Source: Lysinibacillus sp. PLM2 | GTDB lineage: Bacteria; Bacillota; Bacilli; Bacillales_A; Planococcaceae | DNA length: 64,000 bases | Direction of reading: 5' to 3' | Assembly (NCBI GenBank): GCA_023168345.1 | Contig: AP025689.1 | Span: forward strand, 1,238,001 to 1,302,000 | Shown here: positions 8,703-22,117 of the stretch, piece by piece | Layout: every line of letters begins with the position of its first letter | How positions within the stretch are numbered: the first letter of the stretch is position 1 | Program-made: the position numbers and the translations under genes | The notes under the pieces: model-generated | What the model saw: the letters and a program-made list of their open reading frames with translations, nothing else | What the model was told of the DNA's origin: nothing | Database searches by the model: none

Positions 8703-9182
8703 GTGTATAAATATTATGGAATTGCAGCTATTATCATTATTTTAGATCAATGGACTAAATGGTTAGTTGTGAAAAATATGGAATTGGGCGATCAAATTAG
8801 CGTTTGGGAGCCTTGGTTTGGTTTGCTTTCTCATCGAAATCGTGGCGCCGCATGGGGTATGCTTCAGGGGCAAATATGGATTTTTACGATTGTGACAATA
8901 GCGGTAATTGTAGGCGTTATTTATTATTTTCATAAACAGGCTAAAGGTAATCATTTCTTAGCCATTAGTTTAATGATTTTATTAGGTGGAACAATCGGTA
9001 ATTTTATTGATCGTATTTTCCGAGGAGAAGTCGTTGATTTTATCGATGTATTAATACCAGTTATTAATTATGATTTCCCAATTTTCAATATTGCAGATGC
9101 AGCATTAACCATTTCAATCATTATGATTATACTTGTGTTATTTATGGAAGAAAGAGCTGAAAAGAAAAAGGTGAAAGAATGA
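8703..9182 (+). CDS. lspA: Lipoprotein signal peptidase (signal peptidase II)
   Basis: Membrane aspartyl protease that removes signal peptides from diacylglyceryl-modified prolipoproteins. At 159 aa it has four hydrophobic segments. The catalytic aspartates are in GGTIGNFIDRIF and FNIADAAL. A longer frame begins at 8646, but GTG 8703 has GGGGGAA at 8692-8698 and gives the normal N-terminus (MYKYYGIAAI, directly into TM1). Its last codons overlap rluD by 4 bases (ATGA), so the two are translationally coupled. This lspA-rluD pairing is common in Bacillales. Confidence 0.95.
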   Translation: MYKYYGIAAIIIILDQWTKWLVVKNMELGDQISVWEPWFGLLSHRNRGAAWGMLQGQIWIFTIVTIAVIVGVIYYFHKQAKGNHFLAISLMILLGGTIGNFIDRIFRGEVVDFIDVLIPVINYDFPIFNIADAALTISIIMIILVLFMEERAEKKKVKE

Positions 9183-10093
9183 CGATTGTAACATATACAA
9201 TTGAAGAGGCAACAGCAGGAGAACGCATTGACAAAGCATTATCTATACTTTCGGCTGAATGGTCACGTTCGCAAATTGCAACATGGATTTCAGAAGATAG
9301 AATTACAGTGAACGGAGAAGAAATTAAGGCAAAATATAAAGTGAAGGAAGGGGATGTAATTGAAATTGATGTCCCTGAGCCAGAACTTTTAGAAGTAATT
9401 CCAGAAAATTTAAATCTTGAAATTGTTTATGAAGACGAGGATGTACTAGTTGTTAATAAACCAAAAGGAATGGTTGTTCATCCAGCGCCAGGGCATACTA
9501 CTGGAACCCTTGTAAATGGATTAATGTATCATTGTAAAGACTTATCTGGAATCAATGGTGTATTAAGACCAGGCATTGTCCATCGTATTGATAAAGATAC
9601 ATCTGGTTTGTTAATGGTTGCTAAAAACGATCATGCTCACCATTCGTTAGTGGAACAATTGGTCAATAAAACAGTTACACGTAAATATACAGCGTTAGTT
9701 CATGGGCATATTGCTCATGATAAAGGAACGATCGATGCACCGATTGCACGAGATCCTAAAGATCGTCAAAAACAAGCAGTAGTGGATAACGGAAAACATG
9801 CTGTGACACATTTTCAGGTTCTAGAACGCTTTGGTGGCGTATATACATTGGTCGAATGTATTTTAGAAACGGGCCGTACACACCAAATTCGTGTTCATAT
9901 GAATTATATTGGTTATCCATTAGTGGGTGATCCAAAATATGGACCGAAAAAGACGATTGATTTTGGTGGACAAGTGTTACATGCTGGTGTGCTTGGATTT
10001 GTTCATCCAACTTCAAAGGAATATTTAGAGTTCCAAGTGCCTTTACCAGATGATTTTGTGACATTACTTGAAAACTTACGAAAAGAAGGTTGA
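9179..10093 (+). CDS. rluD: RluD-family 23S rRNA pseudouridine synthase
   Basis: Isomerises specific uridines to pseudouridine in large-subunit rRNA; the exact sites in this organism are not known from sequence. It is 304 aa. The N-terminal S4 domain (residues about 12-75) contains GERIDKALSIL. The catalytic domain carries the conserved HRIDKDTSGLLMVAKN with the nucleophilic Asp, then RTHQIRVHMNYIGYPLVGDPKYG. The B. subtilis counterpart is YlyB. The start overlaps the lspA stop. Its stop codon lies inside the -35 hexamer of the pyr promoter. Confidence 0.95.
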   Translation: MTIVTYTIEEATAGERIDKALSILSAEWSRSQIATWISEDRITVNGEEIKAKYKVKEGDVIEIDVPEPELLEVIPENLNLEIVYEDEDVLVVNKPKGMVVHPAPGHTTGTLVNGLMYHCKDLSGINGVLRPGIVHRIDKDTSGLLMVAKNDHAHHSLVEQLVNKTVTRKYTALVHGHIAHDKGTIDAPIARDPKDRQKQAVVDNGKHAVTHFQVLERFGGVYTLVECILETGRTHQIRVHMNYIGYPLVGDPKYGPKKTIDFGGQVLHAGVLGFVHPTSKEYLEFQVPLPDDFVTLLENLRKEG

Positions 10094-10118
10094 CGTATGC
10101 TTTAAATAGGCATATACT
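10090..10118 (+). promoter_or_regulatory. Sigma-A promoter of the pyr operon
   Basis: TTGACG (10090-10095), 17 nt, TATACT (10113-10118). The -35 overlaps the rluD stop codon. Predicted start is near 10125, giving a leader of about 320 nt before pyrR. Confidence 0.75.
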
Positions 10119-10124
10119 TTTCAA

Positions 10125-10992
<868 letters not shown>

Positions 10993-11010
10993 CGGAAAAG
11001 AGGAAAGAAG

Positions 11011-12324
11011 ATGGCTAATAACGCTGTGTTAGATATTAATGATAAACCATCAGCTGGACAATTAATCACATTAAGCTTTCAGCATATGTTCGCAATGTTT
11101 GGCTCAACGATCTTAGTTCCACAATTAGTTGGATTAAGTCCAGCGATTGCTTTGTTAACAAGTGGTATCGCTACAATTATCTTTTTATTCATTACTCAGT
11201 TTAAAGTACCTGCTTATCTAGGGTCGTCCTTTGCTTTCATTTCACCAATTATTGTTGTGGCAGGTATAGATGGTACTACCGGTGCTAGTATTAACCCTGG
11301 TAACGCGATGATTGGGGCAATGGCGGTTGGTGTTACATACGGAATTGTTTCCTTAATTATTTGGAAAGCAGGATATAAATGGTTAATGCGTTTATTGCCG
11401 CCAATTGTTGTAGCACCAGTCATTATGGTTATCGGACTTGGCTTAGCTGGAACTGCGGTTGATATGGCGATGAACATTACTGTAGACGATGTTAAACAAT
11501 ATAGTGTTTTGCATTTCTCAGCAGCTCTTGTGACATTGTTTGCAGCAATTATTTTCACAATATTCTTTAAAAACATTTTAAGCACTATGCCCATTTTGTT
11601 AGGTCTGATTGTTGGATATATTTATTCTGCAATTATCGGAATTGTAGATTTTACAAAAGTAATGGAAGCAGATTGGTTTGCTTTACCGGAGTTTCTTATC
11701 CCAGGTGTACATTATGAATTTAATATCACATCAACTATTTTACTAGGAATGGTTCCAATAGTGATCGTAACAATTTCAGAGCATATTGGTCACCAATTAG
11801 TTTTAGGTAAGGTTGTGAACAAAAACTACATAAAGGATCCAGGATTAAATCGTTCATTATTAGGTGATGGGTTAGGTACATTTGCAAGTGCTTTAATCGG
11901 TGGCCCACCAAAAACTACATACGGTGAAAATATTGGTGTATTAGCAATTACAAGAGTATTCTCGGTATATGTTATTTTAGGAGCAGCAGTATTAGCAATT
12001 CTATTCTCCTTCTTGGGGAAAGCGATGGCTTTAATCCAAACAATCCCAACAGCAGTTCTTGGAGGTATTTCAATTCTCCTGTTTGGTATTATCGCTTCAA
12101 GTGGATTAAGGATGTTAGTTGAAAACAACATCGATTTTGGAAATAACCGCAACATGGTCATTGCATCTGTTATCCTAGTCATCGGAATTGGCGGTGCAGC
12201 ACTTAGATTTACGGAATCCTTTGCAATTGAAGGTATGGCCTTAGCGGCGATTGTTGGTGTTTTGTTAAATCTCGTTTTACCTGGAAGAGAAATAGAAGTA
12301 AAAGATTTCTACGAAAATGAATAA
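11011..12324 (+). CDS. uraA: Uracil permease (UraA/PyrP)
   Basis: Proton-coupled uracil importer of the nucleobase-ascorbate transporter family. At 437 aa it is almost wholly hydrophobic, consistent with 14 membrane segments. Family features seen include QHMFAMFGSTILVPQLVGLSP at residues about 27-47 and TISEHIGHQLVLGKVVNKN. The conserved Glu of SEHIGH and the later GPPKTTYGENIGVLAITRV bind uracil in E. coli UraA. It lies between pyrR and pyrB, with a second attenuator following it. Confidence 0.96.
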   Translation: MANNAVLDINDKPSAGQLITLSFQHMFAMFGSTILVPQLVGLSPAIALLTSGIATIIFLFITQFKVPAYLGSSFAFISPIIVVAGIDGTTGASINPGNAMIGAMAVGVTYGIVSLIIWKAGYKWLMRLLPPIVVAPVIMVIGLGLAGTAVDMAMNITVDDVKQYSVLHFSAALVTLFAAIIFTIFFKNILSTMPILLGLIVGYIYSAIIGIVDFTKVMEADWFALPEFLIPGVHYEFNITSTILLGMVPIVIVTISEHIGHQLVLGKVVNKNYIKDPGLNRSLLGDGLGTFASALIGGPPKTTYGENIGVLAITRVFSVYVILGAAVLAILFSFLGKAMALIQTIPTAVLGGISILLFGIIASSGLRMLVENNIDFGNNRNMVIASVILVIGIGGAALRFTESFAIEGMALAAIVGVLLNLVLPGREIEVKDFYENE

Positions 12325-12344
12325 CGATAAAACCTTTTAAAGAA

Positions 12345-12445
12345 TTGTCCAGAGAGGCAAAAAAGGGGACTTATGATGGGTTGCATTGTTTTTACGCTAC
12401 CCTCATACCTCCTACAGCCTCGCAAACTTGCGAGGCGTTTTTATT
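12345..12445 (+). promoter_or_regulatory. Second PyrR attenuator, uraA-pyrB intergenic
   Basis: TTGTCCAGAGAGGCAA at 12345-12360 matches the PyrR recognition core seen in the operon leader. The terminator is GCCTCGCA (12417-12424) with TGCGAGGC (12429-12436), followed by GTTTTTATT. It should reduce expression of the biosynthetic genes when UMP is high, independently of pyrR-uraA. Confidence 0.9.
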
Positions 12446-12472
12446 AGAGATTACCTTAGGAGGACTACATAA

Positions 12473-13348
12473 ATGAGAAACCTACTATCTATGGAATTTT
12501 TAACAAATGAAGAAGTAATGGAAATTTTGCTTCGTGCACAGGAATTTGAAAAAGGTGACGATACGATTTTAACCCGTTCATATAACGTGTCAAACTTATT
12601 TTTCGAGCCAAGTACACGAACAAAAACCAGCTTTGAGATGGCGGAACGAAAAATTGGTTGTACAGTGATACCTTTTGATGCAGGTTTTTCAAGTGCTTTA
12701 AAAGGAGAAACAATGTATGACACAGTCAAAACTTTAGAAATGATTGGTATGGATGCAGTTGTCATTCGTGCAAAGGAAGATGAATATTACAATGAACTGC
12801 TTGAAGGTATAAATGTTGCTGTAATCAATGCAGGAGATGGGGCTGGGCAACATCCATCTCAAAGTCTATTAGATTTATATACGATTTATAAGGAATTCGG
12901 ATATTTTGAAGGATTGAATGTAACAATCGCAGGTGATATATCCCATAGTCGTGTAGCAAAATCCAATGCAACTGCATTAAAACGATTAGGTGCAAATGTT
13001 CGATTTTTATGTCCACCAGAATGGGCAGGTGATTTTGAAGCCCATCATTCTTGGGATGAATTAATTGAGGATAGCGATGTTATTATGCTTTTACGAATCC
13101 AGCATGAGCGGCATGTTGTAAATAAAAGCTTTTCAAAAGAAAGCTATCACGATGAATATGGTTTAACATTTGAGCGTGAAGCAAAGATGAAAAAAGGCTC
13201 GATTATTATGCACCCAGCACCAGTTAATCGAGACGTTGAAATTTCTTCAGAATTAGTAGAATGTGAACGTTCAAGAATTTTTAATCAAGTAAGAAATGGT
13301 GTATTTGTTCGAATGGCCATTCTTGAAACGATTTTGAAAGGAAGATAA
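12473..13348 (+). CDS. pyrB: Aspartate carbamoyltransferase catalytic subunit
   Basis: Condenses carbamoyl phosphate and aspartate to carbamoyl aspartate, the first committed step of pyrimidine synthesis. The 291-aa protein has the carbamoyl-phosphate loop [15 protein letters not shown] (residues about 44-58), then [14 protein letters not shown] and [12 protein letters not shown]. The aspartate-domain motif is [12 protein letters not shown]. It is slightly shorter than the B. subtilis enzyme (about 304 aa). No regulatory PyrI gene is present, as expected in Bacillales. The ribosome-binding site TAGGAGG lies 11 nt upstream. Confidence 0.97.
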   Translation: MRNLLSMEFLTNEEVMEILLRAQEFEKGDDTILTRSYNVSNLFFEPSTRTKTSFEMAERKIGCTVIPFDAGFSSALKGETMYDTVKTLEMIGMDAVVIRAKEDEYYNELLEGINVAVINAGDGAGQHPSQSLLDLYTIYKEFGYFEGLNVTIAGDISHSRVAKSNATALKRLGANVRFLCPPEWAGDFEAHHSWDELIEDSDVIMLLRIQHERHVVNKSFSKESYHDEYGLTFEREAKMKKGSIIMHPAPVNRDVEISSELVECERSRIFNQVRNGVFVRMAILETILKGR

Positions 13349-13350
13349 TC

Positions 13351-14625
13351 ATGACAAAATACATTCAAAATGTACAAATGTTAAACGAACTTGGAGAGCT
13401 TGTCACAACGAGTATTACGATAGAAGGAAAAGTCATTGCAGAAATCGGTGGAGAAAAACCAGTTGGAGCGGAAGTGATTGACGGTAAAGGAAGCTTCGTT
13501 TCACCAGGATTTGTGGATTTACATGTTCACCTTCGGGAACCAGGCTATGAACATAAAGAAACAATTAAAACAGGAACTCAGTCAGCAGCTAAAGGTGGTT
13601 TTACAACGATTTGTGCAATGCCAAATACCAAACCAGTGCCTGATTCGAAAGAAAATTTTGAATTAATCAAAGGTTTAATTAAAGAAAGTGCAGTAGTGCG
13701 CGTTTTACCATACGGCTCATTGACGGTGGATGAGGCAGGAGAAAAACGTACGAATCTTGCAGAGCTAAAAGAGCATGGGGCCGTTGCATTTTCAGATGAT
13801 GGCGTTGGTATTCAGCTTGCGTCTACAATGTATGAACAAATGCAGGATGCAGCGAAGATTGACGCAGTTGTCGTTGCGCATTGTGAAGATAACTCATTAA
13901 TCTATGATGGCGTCATGCACGAAGGGAAACGAAATAAAGAGCTTGGCTTACCAGGTATACCTTCCATTTGTGAATCAGTACAAATCGCGAGAGACGTGTT
14001 ACTAGCAGAAGCTGCTGGAGCTCGCTATCATGTATGTCACGTATCAACAAAGGAATCTGTTCGTGCAGTTCGTGATGCGAAAGCAGCTGGAATTCGTGTA
14101 ACAGCAGAAGTATGTCCACATCACTTATTGCTTGAAGAAATGGACATTCCAAGTGATGATGCGAACTGGAAAATGAATCCTCCACTTCGTGCTAAGGATG
14201 ATCAGGATTCATTACATCAGGCATTACTTGACGGTACAATCGATTGTATAGCGACGGATCACGCACCTCATACAACAGAGGAGAAATGCTGTGGAATGGT
14301 TGGGGCACCATTTGGCATTGTTGGTTTTGAAACAGCCTTTCCATTGTTATATACACACTTCGTAGAAACAGGGAAATGGACATTAAAACAACTAGTTGAA
14401 TGGATGACAGTAAAACCTGCTGCTATATTCGATTTACCTTATGGGAAAATTGAAGTCGGAGCATCAGCAGACTTAACAATTATCGATTTAAATAAAGAAC
14501 AAAAGGTTGAAGCAGAATTCTTTGCAACGAAAGGCCGCAACACACCATTTAATGGGTGGGCGGCTAAAGGTTGGCCAATCATGACGATTTTCGAAGGCAG
14601 CATTGTCTATAAGGAGGCAGAATAA
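13351..14625 (+). CDS. pyrC: Dihydroorotase
   Basis: Zinc amidohydrolase that cyclises carbamoyl aspartate to dihydroorotate. It is 424 aa, type I bacterial length. The metal site [14 protein letters not shown] is at about residues 58-71, with further ligands in [10 protein letters not shown] and [10 protein letters not shown]. The catalytic Asp is in [13 protein letters not shown]. It begins two bases after the pyrB stop and its TAA overlaps the pyrAA ATG by one base. Confidence 0.97.
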   Translation: MTKYIQNVQMLNELGELVTTSITIEGKVIAEIGGEKPVGAEVIDGKGSFVSPGFVDLHVHLREPGYEHKETIKTGTQSAAKGGFTTICAMPNTKPVPDSKENFELIKGLIKESAVVRVLPYGSLTVDEAGEKRTNLAELKEHGAVAFSDDGVGIQLASTMYEQMQDAAKIDAVVVAHCEDNSLIYDGVMHEGKRNKELGLPGIPSICESVQIARDVLLAEAAGARYHVCHVSTKESVRAVRDAKAAGIRVTAEVCPHHLLLEEMDIPSDDANWKMNPPLRAKDDQDSLHQALLDGTIDCIATDHAPHTTEEKCCGMVGAPFGIVGFETAFPLLYTHFVETGKWTLKQLVEWMTVKPAAIFDLPYGKIEVGASADLTIIDLNKEQKVEAEFFATKGRNTPFNGWAAKGWPIMTIFEGSIVYKEAE

Positions 14626-15725
14626 TGAAAAAAAGAATGTTGATTTTAGAAGATGGAACAGTATTTAATGGTTATGCTTTCGGGAGTGACCGTGCTTCTC
14701 AAGGTGAGGTTGTATTCACGACGGGTATGACAGGATATCAGGAAACATTATCGGATCCTTCTTTTTATGGACAAATCGTTACTTTCACATATCCGTTAAT
14801 CGGAAACTACGGAATTAATCGTGATGATTTTGAATCGATCACACCTGCTATCCGAGGAATGGTAGTAAGAGAGCTTGCAAAACTACCATCAAACTTCAGA
14901 TGCGACATGTCTTTAAACGATTATTTAATCTCAAAAGATATTCCTGGAATTGAAGGTATTGATACACGTAAATTAACGCGCATTATTCGTACGAAGGGTG
15001 CGGTACGAGCGATCTTAACTGAAGCGGAAGCGGAGGTTAATATTGAAGATATCGTTGCTCAATTAAATTCAACACCGTTAATTACTAACCATGTAAAAGA
15101 AGTATCGCCGAAAGCTGCTTATCCAAGTCCGGGCCGTGGTAAACGAGTAGTGTTAATGGACTTTGGTATGAAACACGGTATTTTAAGAGAGTTAAATAAA
15201 CGAGATTGTGATGTACTAGTCGTTCCTTACAATACTCCAGCTGACCAAATTTTAGCTTGGCATCCAGATGGGATTATGTTGTCAAATGGCCCTGGGGACC
15301 CAGCGGATGTAAAAGAAAGTATTGAGACAATTCGAGAATTAATTGGCAAAGTGCCGATTTTCGGTATTTGCTTAGGTCATCAATTATTTGCTTTAGCAAG
15401 TGGTGCTAAAAGCTTCAAATTACCATTTGGTCACCGTGGTGCAAACCATCCAGTAAAGGATTTACGCACTGGTCGCACAGAATTAACATCGCAAAACCAC
15501 GGTTATGCTATTGATGCAGATTCTTTAGAAGGAACGGATTTAGAAATTACTCATGTTGCATTAAATGATGGCACAGTAGAAGGATTACGTCATAAAAAAT
15601 ATCCAGTTTTCACAGTACAATATCACCCAGAAGCTTCACCTGGGCCAGAAGATTCAAATCATCTATTTGATGAATTTATCGAATTAATGGAAGCTCATTC
15701 AGGGAAGGAGAAACAACATGCCTAA
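14625..15725 (+). CDS. pyrAA: Carbamoyl-phosphate synthase, small (glutaminase) subunit
   Basis: Glutamine amidotransferase subunit that supplies ammonia to PyrAB. It is 366 aa. The N-terminal carA domain has [19 protein letters not shown]. The class I glutaminase has its nucleophile Cys in [13 protein letters not shown] (about residues 246-258), and the catalytic His and Glu are in YHPEASPGP. It overlaps pyrC by one base and pyrAB by eight, indicating coupled translation. Its position inside a PyrR-controlled operon marks it as the pyrimidine-specific synthase. Confidence 0.97.
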   Translation: MKKRMLILEDGTVFNGYAFGSDRASQGEVVFTTGMTGYQETLSDPSFYGQIVTFTYPLIGNYGINRDDFESITPAIRGMVVRELAKLPSNFRCDMSLNDYLISKDIPGIEGIDTRKLTRIIRTKGAVRAILTEAEAEVNIEDIVAQLNSTPLITNHVKEVSPKAAYPSPGRGKRVVLMDFGMKHGILRELNKRDCDVLVVPYNTPADQILAWHPDGIMLSNGPGDPADVKESIETIRELIGKVPIFGICLGHQLFALASGAKSFKLPFGHRGANHPVKDLRTGRTELTSQNHGYAIDADSLEGTDLEITHVALNDGTVEGLRHKKYPVFTVQYHPEASPGPEDSNHLFDEFIELMEAHSGKEKQHA

Positions 15726-18700
15726 ACGTACAGATATTGAAACAATTTTAGTTATCGGATCAGGTCCAATTATTATCGGTCAAGCAGCAGAATTTGACTA
15801 CGCAGGTACTCAAGCCTGTCTATCATTAAAAGAAGAGGGCTATAAAGTAATTTTAATTAACTCTAACCCTGCAACGATCATGACTGATACAGAGATTGCT
15901 GACAAAGTATATATCGAACCTATTTCATTAGAGTTTGTATCCCGAATTTTAAGAAAAGAACGCCCAGATGCTATCCTGCCAACACTTGGAGGACAAACGG
16001 GTTTAAATATGGCCATTGAATTAAATAATTCAGGGATTTTAGATGAACTAGGAATTGAAATTTTAGGAACGAAATTAGATGCGATTCATAAAGCAGAAGA
16101 CAGAGATCTATTCCGTAATTTAATGTATGAGTTAGGAGCTCCAGTACCTGAATCAGATATTATTCATAACTTGGATGAAGCAAAAGCTTTCGTTAATAAA
16201 ATCGGTTATCCAGTAATTGTTCGTCCAGCATTTACCCTTGGTGGTACGGGCGGAGGAATTTGTTCGAACGATCAAGAATTAGAAGAAATCGTACAAAGCG
16301 GTTTAAAATATAGTCCTGTAACACAATGTTTACTTGAAAAATCTATTGCTGGCTACAAAGAGATTGAATATGAAGTAATGCGCGACTCTAAGGATAATGC
16401 AATTGTCGTTTGTAATATGGAAAACTTTGACCCAGTTGGTATTCATACAGGGGATTCAATAGTAGTTGCTCCTTCTCAAACGCTGTCAGATCGTGAATAT
16501 CAAATGCTACGTAACATTTCATTGGATATTATTCGTGCGCTAAAAATTGAAGGTGGATGTAACGTACAATTAGCTCTTGATCCACATAGCTTCAACTATT
16601 ATGTAATCGAAGTAAATCCACGTGTATCACGTTCTTCTGCGCTAGCGTCAAAAGCAACTGGTTATCCAATTGCGAAGCTTGCAGCAAAAATCGCAGTAGG
16701 TCTAACATTAGATGAAATCATTAATCCTGTAACAGGCTCAACCTATGCTGATTTCGAACCAGCTCTTGACTACATTGTTGCAAAAATTCCACGTTGGCCA
16801 TTCGATAAATTTGAATCTGCTAAACGTAATTTAGGAACACAAATGAAAGCGACTGGGGAAGTAATGGCTCTAGGCCGTAATTTTGAGGAAGCGATTTTAA
16901 AAGCAGTTCGTTCATTAGAAACAGGCCAAATCCACATTGAACTTAAACATGCAGAGGACAATACGGATAATTGGATAGAAAAACGTATTCGTAAAGCTGG
17001 AGACGAGCGACTATTCTTCATCGCCGAAGCTCTACGCCGTGGTGTAACAGTTGAGCAAATTCATGAGTGGTCGCAAATCGATTTATGGTTCTTAAATAAG
17101 CTTCAAAATATTATCGATATGGAAAAAACGCTTAGCGAGTACAAAAACGACTTAGAAGTATTGCGTCAAGCGAAACGTATGGGATTTGCTGATAAAAAAA
17201 TCAGCGAACTATGGGAAACGACTCCAGAAGCAATTTATGCATTACGTAAAGAGACGGGGATCATTCCGGTTTATAAAATGGTTGATACTTGTGCAGCGGA
17301 GTTTGAATCGACAACACCTTACTACTATGGTACTTACGAAGAAGAAAACGAATCAATCGTAACAGATAAACCATCTGTAGTAGTTCTTGGTTCTGGCCCA
17401 ATTCGTATCGGTCAAGGGGTAGAGTTTGACTATGCAACAGTACATTCTGTATGGGCAATTCAAGAAGCGGGCTATGAAGCAATCATTATAAATTCAAATC
17501 CAGAAACAGTTTCAACTGACTTCTCCATCTCAGACAAACTGTACTTTGAACCATTAACAATTGAAGATGTTATGCACATCATTGATTTAGAAAAACCAGT
17601 TGGTGTTGTTGTACAATTCGGTGGTCAAACTGCGATTAATTTAGCAGATAAGCTTGCTGCAAATGGTGTGAAGATATTAGGAACAAGCTTAGAGGATATC
17701 GACCGTGCTGAAAATCGAGATAAATTTGAACAGGCTTTACACGATTTAGATATCCCACAACCTGCGGGTGAAACAGCTGTATCGACTGAAGAAGCCCTTG
17801 CAATTGGTAAACGATTAGGATTCCCAGTGCTCGTTCGCCCATCTTATGTACTTGGTGGTCGTGCGATGGAGATTGTTTACAATGAGCAAGAATTAGAACA
17901 CTATATGGAAAATGCAGTAGAAGCTTCCCCAGATCATCCAGTATTAGTTGACCGTTATTTAACAGGTCAAGAAATAGAAGTGGATGCAATCTGTGATGGT
18001 GAAAATGTATTAATTCCAGGTATTATGGAACATGTTGAACGTGCAGGTGTTCACTCAGGTGACTCGATTTCCGTATATCCACCACAAAAGCTTACGGATG
18101 AACAGAAGGCAACTTTAGTTGATTACACAACTCGTTTAGCAAAGGGACTAAACATTATTGGTTTAATGAACATTCAGTACGTACTATCAAATGGAGAGAT
18201 TTATGTAATCGAAGTAAATCCTCGCTCAAGTCGTACGGTACCGTTTTTAAGTAAAATTACAAATATTCCGATGGCAAACATCGCAACAAAAGCAATTCTT
18301 GGTCAATCAATCGTTGAACAAGGATACCCAACAGGCTTAGCGAAAGAACAAAAAGGAGTATTTGTAAAAGTACCAGTATTCAGCTTTGCGAAGCTTCGTC
18401 GAGTAGATATTACGTTAGGACCTGAAATGAAATCAACTGGGGAAGTAATGGGGAAAGATGCAACATTTGAAAAGGCATTATATAAAGGCTTTGTTGCAAG
18501 CGGTATGGAAATTAAGCAGCACGGTACAGTTCTATTCACCGTTTCTGATAAAGATAAACAAGAAGCGATTGAATTAGCAAAACGCTTCAACACTGTTGGC
18601 TATCGTATCATGGCAACAGAAGGTACAGCAAAAAGCTTTGCAGAAGCTGGCATTCATGCTGATGTAGTAGGTAAAATCGGTTCGAAAGAAAAAACTTTAC

Positions 18701-18914
18701 TAGATGTAATTCAAAACGGAGAAGCTCAGCTTGTTATTAATACATTAACAAAAGGTAAACAACCAGCTCGTGATGGATTCCGTATTCGTCGTGAATCTGT
18801 AGAAAATGGTGTACCATGTTTAACTTCTTTGGATACTGCTGAAGCTATGTTAGAAGTCATTGAATCAATGACATTTACAGCTGAAGAAATGCCCAAAGCG
18901 GAGGTTATCCATTC

Positions 18915-18918
<4 letters not shown>
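15718..18918 (+). CDS. pyrAB: Carbamoyl-phosphate synthase, large subunit
   Basis: Makes carbamoyl phosphate from bicarbonate, ammonia and two ATP. It is 1066 aa, with two duplicated ATP-grasp synthetase halves. The first starts [21 protein letters not shown] (split across residues about 12-32) and the second [19 protein letters not shown]. Each contains VIEVNPR ([17 protein letters not shown] and [14 protein letters not shown]). The C-terminal MGS-like allosteric domain covers about residues 930-1066. It overlaps both neighbours (8 bases with pyrAA, 4 with pyrK). Confidence 0.98.
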
Positions 18919-20595
<1,677 letters not shown>

Positions 20596-20596
<1 letters not shown>

Positions 20597-21303
20597 TGAA
20601 TAATAAACCGATTATCGCGCTAGACTTTCCGAGTGAAAAGGAAGTATTTGGTTTTTTAAATCATTTTGAGGAACCTCTTTTCGTTAAAGTGGGTATGGAG
20701 CTTTATTTACAAGAAGGTCCTGTAATCGTCGAAAAAATAAAAGGACAAGGGCATGATATCTTCCTGGATCTAAAGCTTCATGACATTCCGAATACAGTGA
20801 AGTCTGCTATGAAAGGACTAGCCCGATTGGGTGTTGACTTAGTGAATGTTCATGCAGCTGGTGGCATTCAAATGATGGAGGGGGCATTAGAAGGGCTTGA
20901 AGCTGGAACTCCTTCTGGTCGTTCACGCGCTTCATTAATCGCAGTTACTCAACTTACTTCAACAACTGAACAACAAATGCAAGAAGAACAAAACATTCAA
21001 TTAAGTTTGATAGATTCAGTATTGCATTATGCTCAAATAACGAAAAAAGCAGGCTTAGATGGAGTCGTATGTTCTGTACACGAAGCAGCAGCCATTCGAG
21101 ATATTTGTGGTAATGACTTTTTACGTGTTACACCTGGTATCCGTATGGCTGGTGAAGAGAGCCATGATCAAAAACGAATTGCTACACCAGATGGAGCTCG
21201 CGCGGACGGCTCATCATTAATTGTTGTTGGTCGTGCAATTACAAAGGCAGAGAATCCTGTTGAAGCATATAAAAGAGTCGTTCAATTATGGGAGGAAAAT
21301 TAA
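20596..21303 (+). CDS. pyrF: Orotidine 5'-phosphate decarboxylase
   Basis: Decarboxylates OMP to UMP, the last step of the pathway. It is a TIM barrel of 235 aa. The catalytic Asp-Lys-Asp cluster is in [17 protein letters not shown] (about residues 56-72). The phosphate-binding C-terminus has VTPGIRM and [16 protein letters not shown]. It overlaps the pyrD stop by one base, and pyrE starts two bases after its stop. Confidence 0.97.
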
Positions 21304-21304
21304 A

Positions 21305-21934
21305 ATGACATTACAAAAAGAAATTGCTCATGCAATGCTAAAGGTCGGTGCTGTGGAATTAAATCCAACTGATTTATTTACATGGGCATCAGGGATAAAA
21401 TCACCTATATACTGTGATACACGTTTAACAATTTCAGATGTCGTTGCACGTAAACAAATCGCAAAAGGTCTTGCCCAAAATATTAAAGAATTTTTCCCAG
21501 AAACAGAAGTAGTAGCTGGTACTGCAACAGCTGGCATACCACACGCAGCGTGGGTTTCTGATCTATTAGAGCTTCCAATGGTATATGTTCGTTCAAAAGC
21601 AAAAGGGCATGGCCGCGGAAATCAAATCGAAGGAAAATATGAAGAAGGTCAAAAAGTAGTCGTTGTGGAAGATATCGTTTCAACAGGTGGATCTTCTATT
21701 ACTGCTGTAGAGGCATTAAGAAACGCTGGATGTGAAGTTGTAGGCGTTGTGTGCGTTTATACATATAATTTACCAAGAGCTGAAAAAGCCTTTGAAGAGG
21801 CGAACGTGAAATATGTAAGTCTAACAAACTTTGATTATTTAATCGAAGCAGCCACTGAAACTGGAGCAATTACTGAAGATCAAATACCGTTTTTAAAGAA
21901 TTGGCATCAAAAGTTAAAAGCGGGAGAATTGTAA
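21305..21934 (+). CDS. pyrE: Orotate phosphoribosyltransferase
   Basis: Joins orotate to PRPP to make OMP. At 209 aa it carries the PRPP-binding motif [17 protein letters not shown] (about residues 118-134) and the flexible loop [13 protein letters not shown]. An upstream open frame starts at 21221 within pyrF, but ATG 21305 has GGGAGG at about 21290 and starts with the normal [12 protein letters not shown]. It is the last gene of the operon, followed by a terminator. Confidence 0.97.
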   Translation: MTLQKEIAHAMLKVGAVELNPTDLFTWASGIKSPIYCDTRLTISDVVARKQIAKGLAQNIKEFFPETEVVAGTATAGIPHAAWVSDLLELPMVYVRSKAKGHGRGNQIEGKYEEGQKVVVVEDIVSTGGSSITAVEALRNAGCEVVGVVCVYTYNLPRAEKAFEEANVKYVSLTNFDYLIEAATETGAITEDQIPFLKNWHQKLKAGEL

Positions 21935-21966
21935 TAAAAATTAAGTAAGTCCAATTAAAAATTGTT

Positions 21967-22009
21967 AAAAAAAGCAATTACTGTCAATGACAAGTGAATT
22001 GCTTTTTTT
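21967..22009 (+). terminator. Terminator of the pyr operon
   Basis: AAAAAAAGCAATT (21967-21979) pairs exactly with AATTGCTTTTTTT (21997-22009). The apical part also pairs (ACTGTCA with TGACAAGT, one bulge). It may also act on transcripts arriving from the minus-strand gene. Confidence 0.85.
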
Positions 22010-22117
22010 ATATAAACGAGCTGTCCAATAATCGGAAAATTACAATCGACCACTATTTCAGGATTATACTTTTTTGATAAATGATAATTGATTTTAAGTT
22101 CCAAGCAGACGTACGAT

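Noticed and set aside
9756-10124. 122-aa minus-strand open frame
   Set aside because: It is a shadow of rluD and the pyr promoter, without ribosome-binding site or recognisable sequence.
11214-11594. 126-aa minus-strand open frame in uraA
   Set aside because: Antisense of a well-conserved permease; no independent coding evidence.
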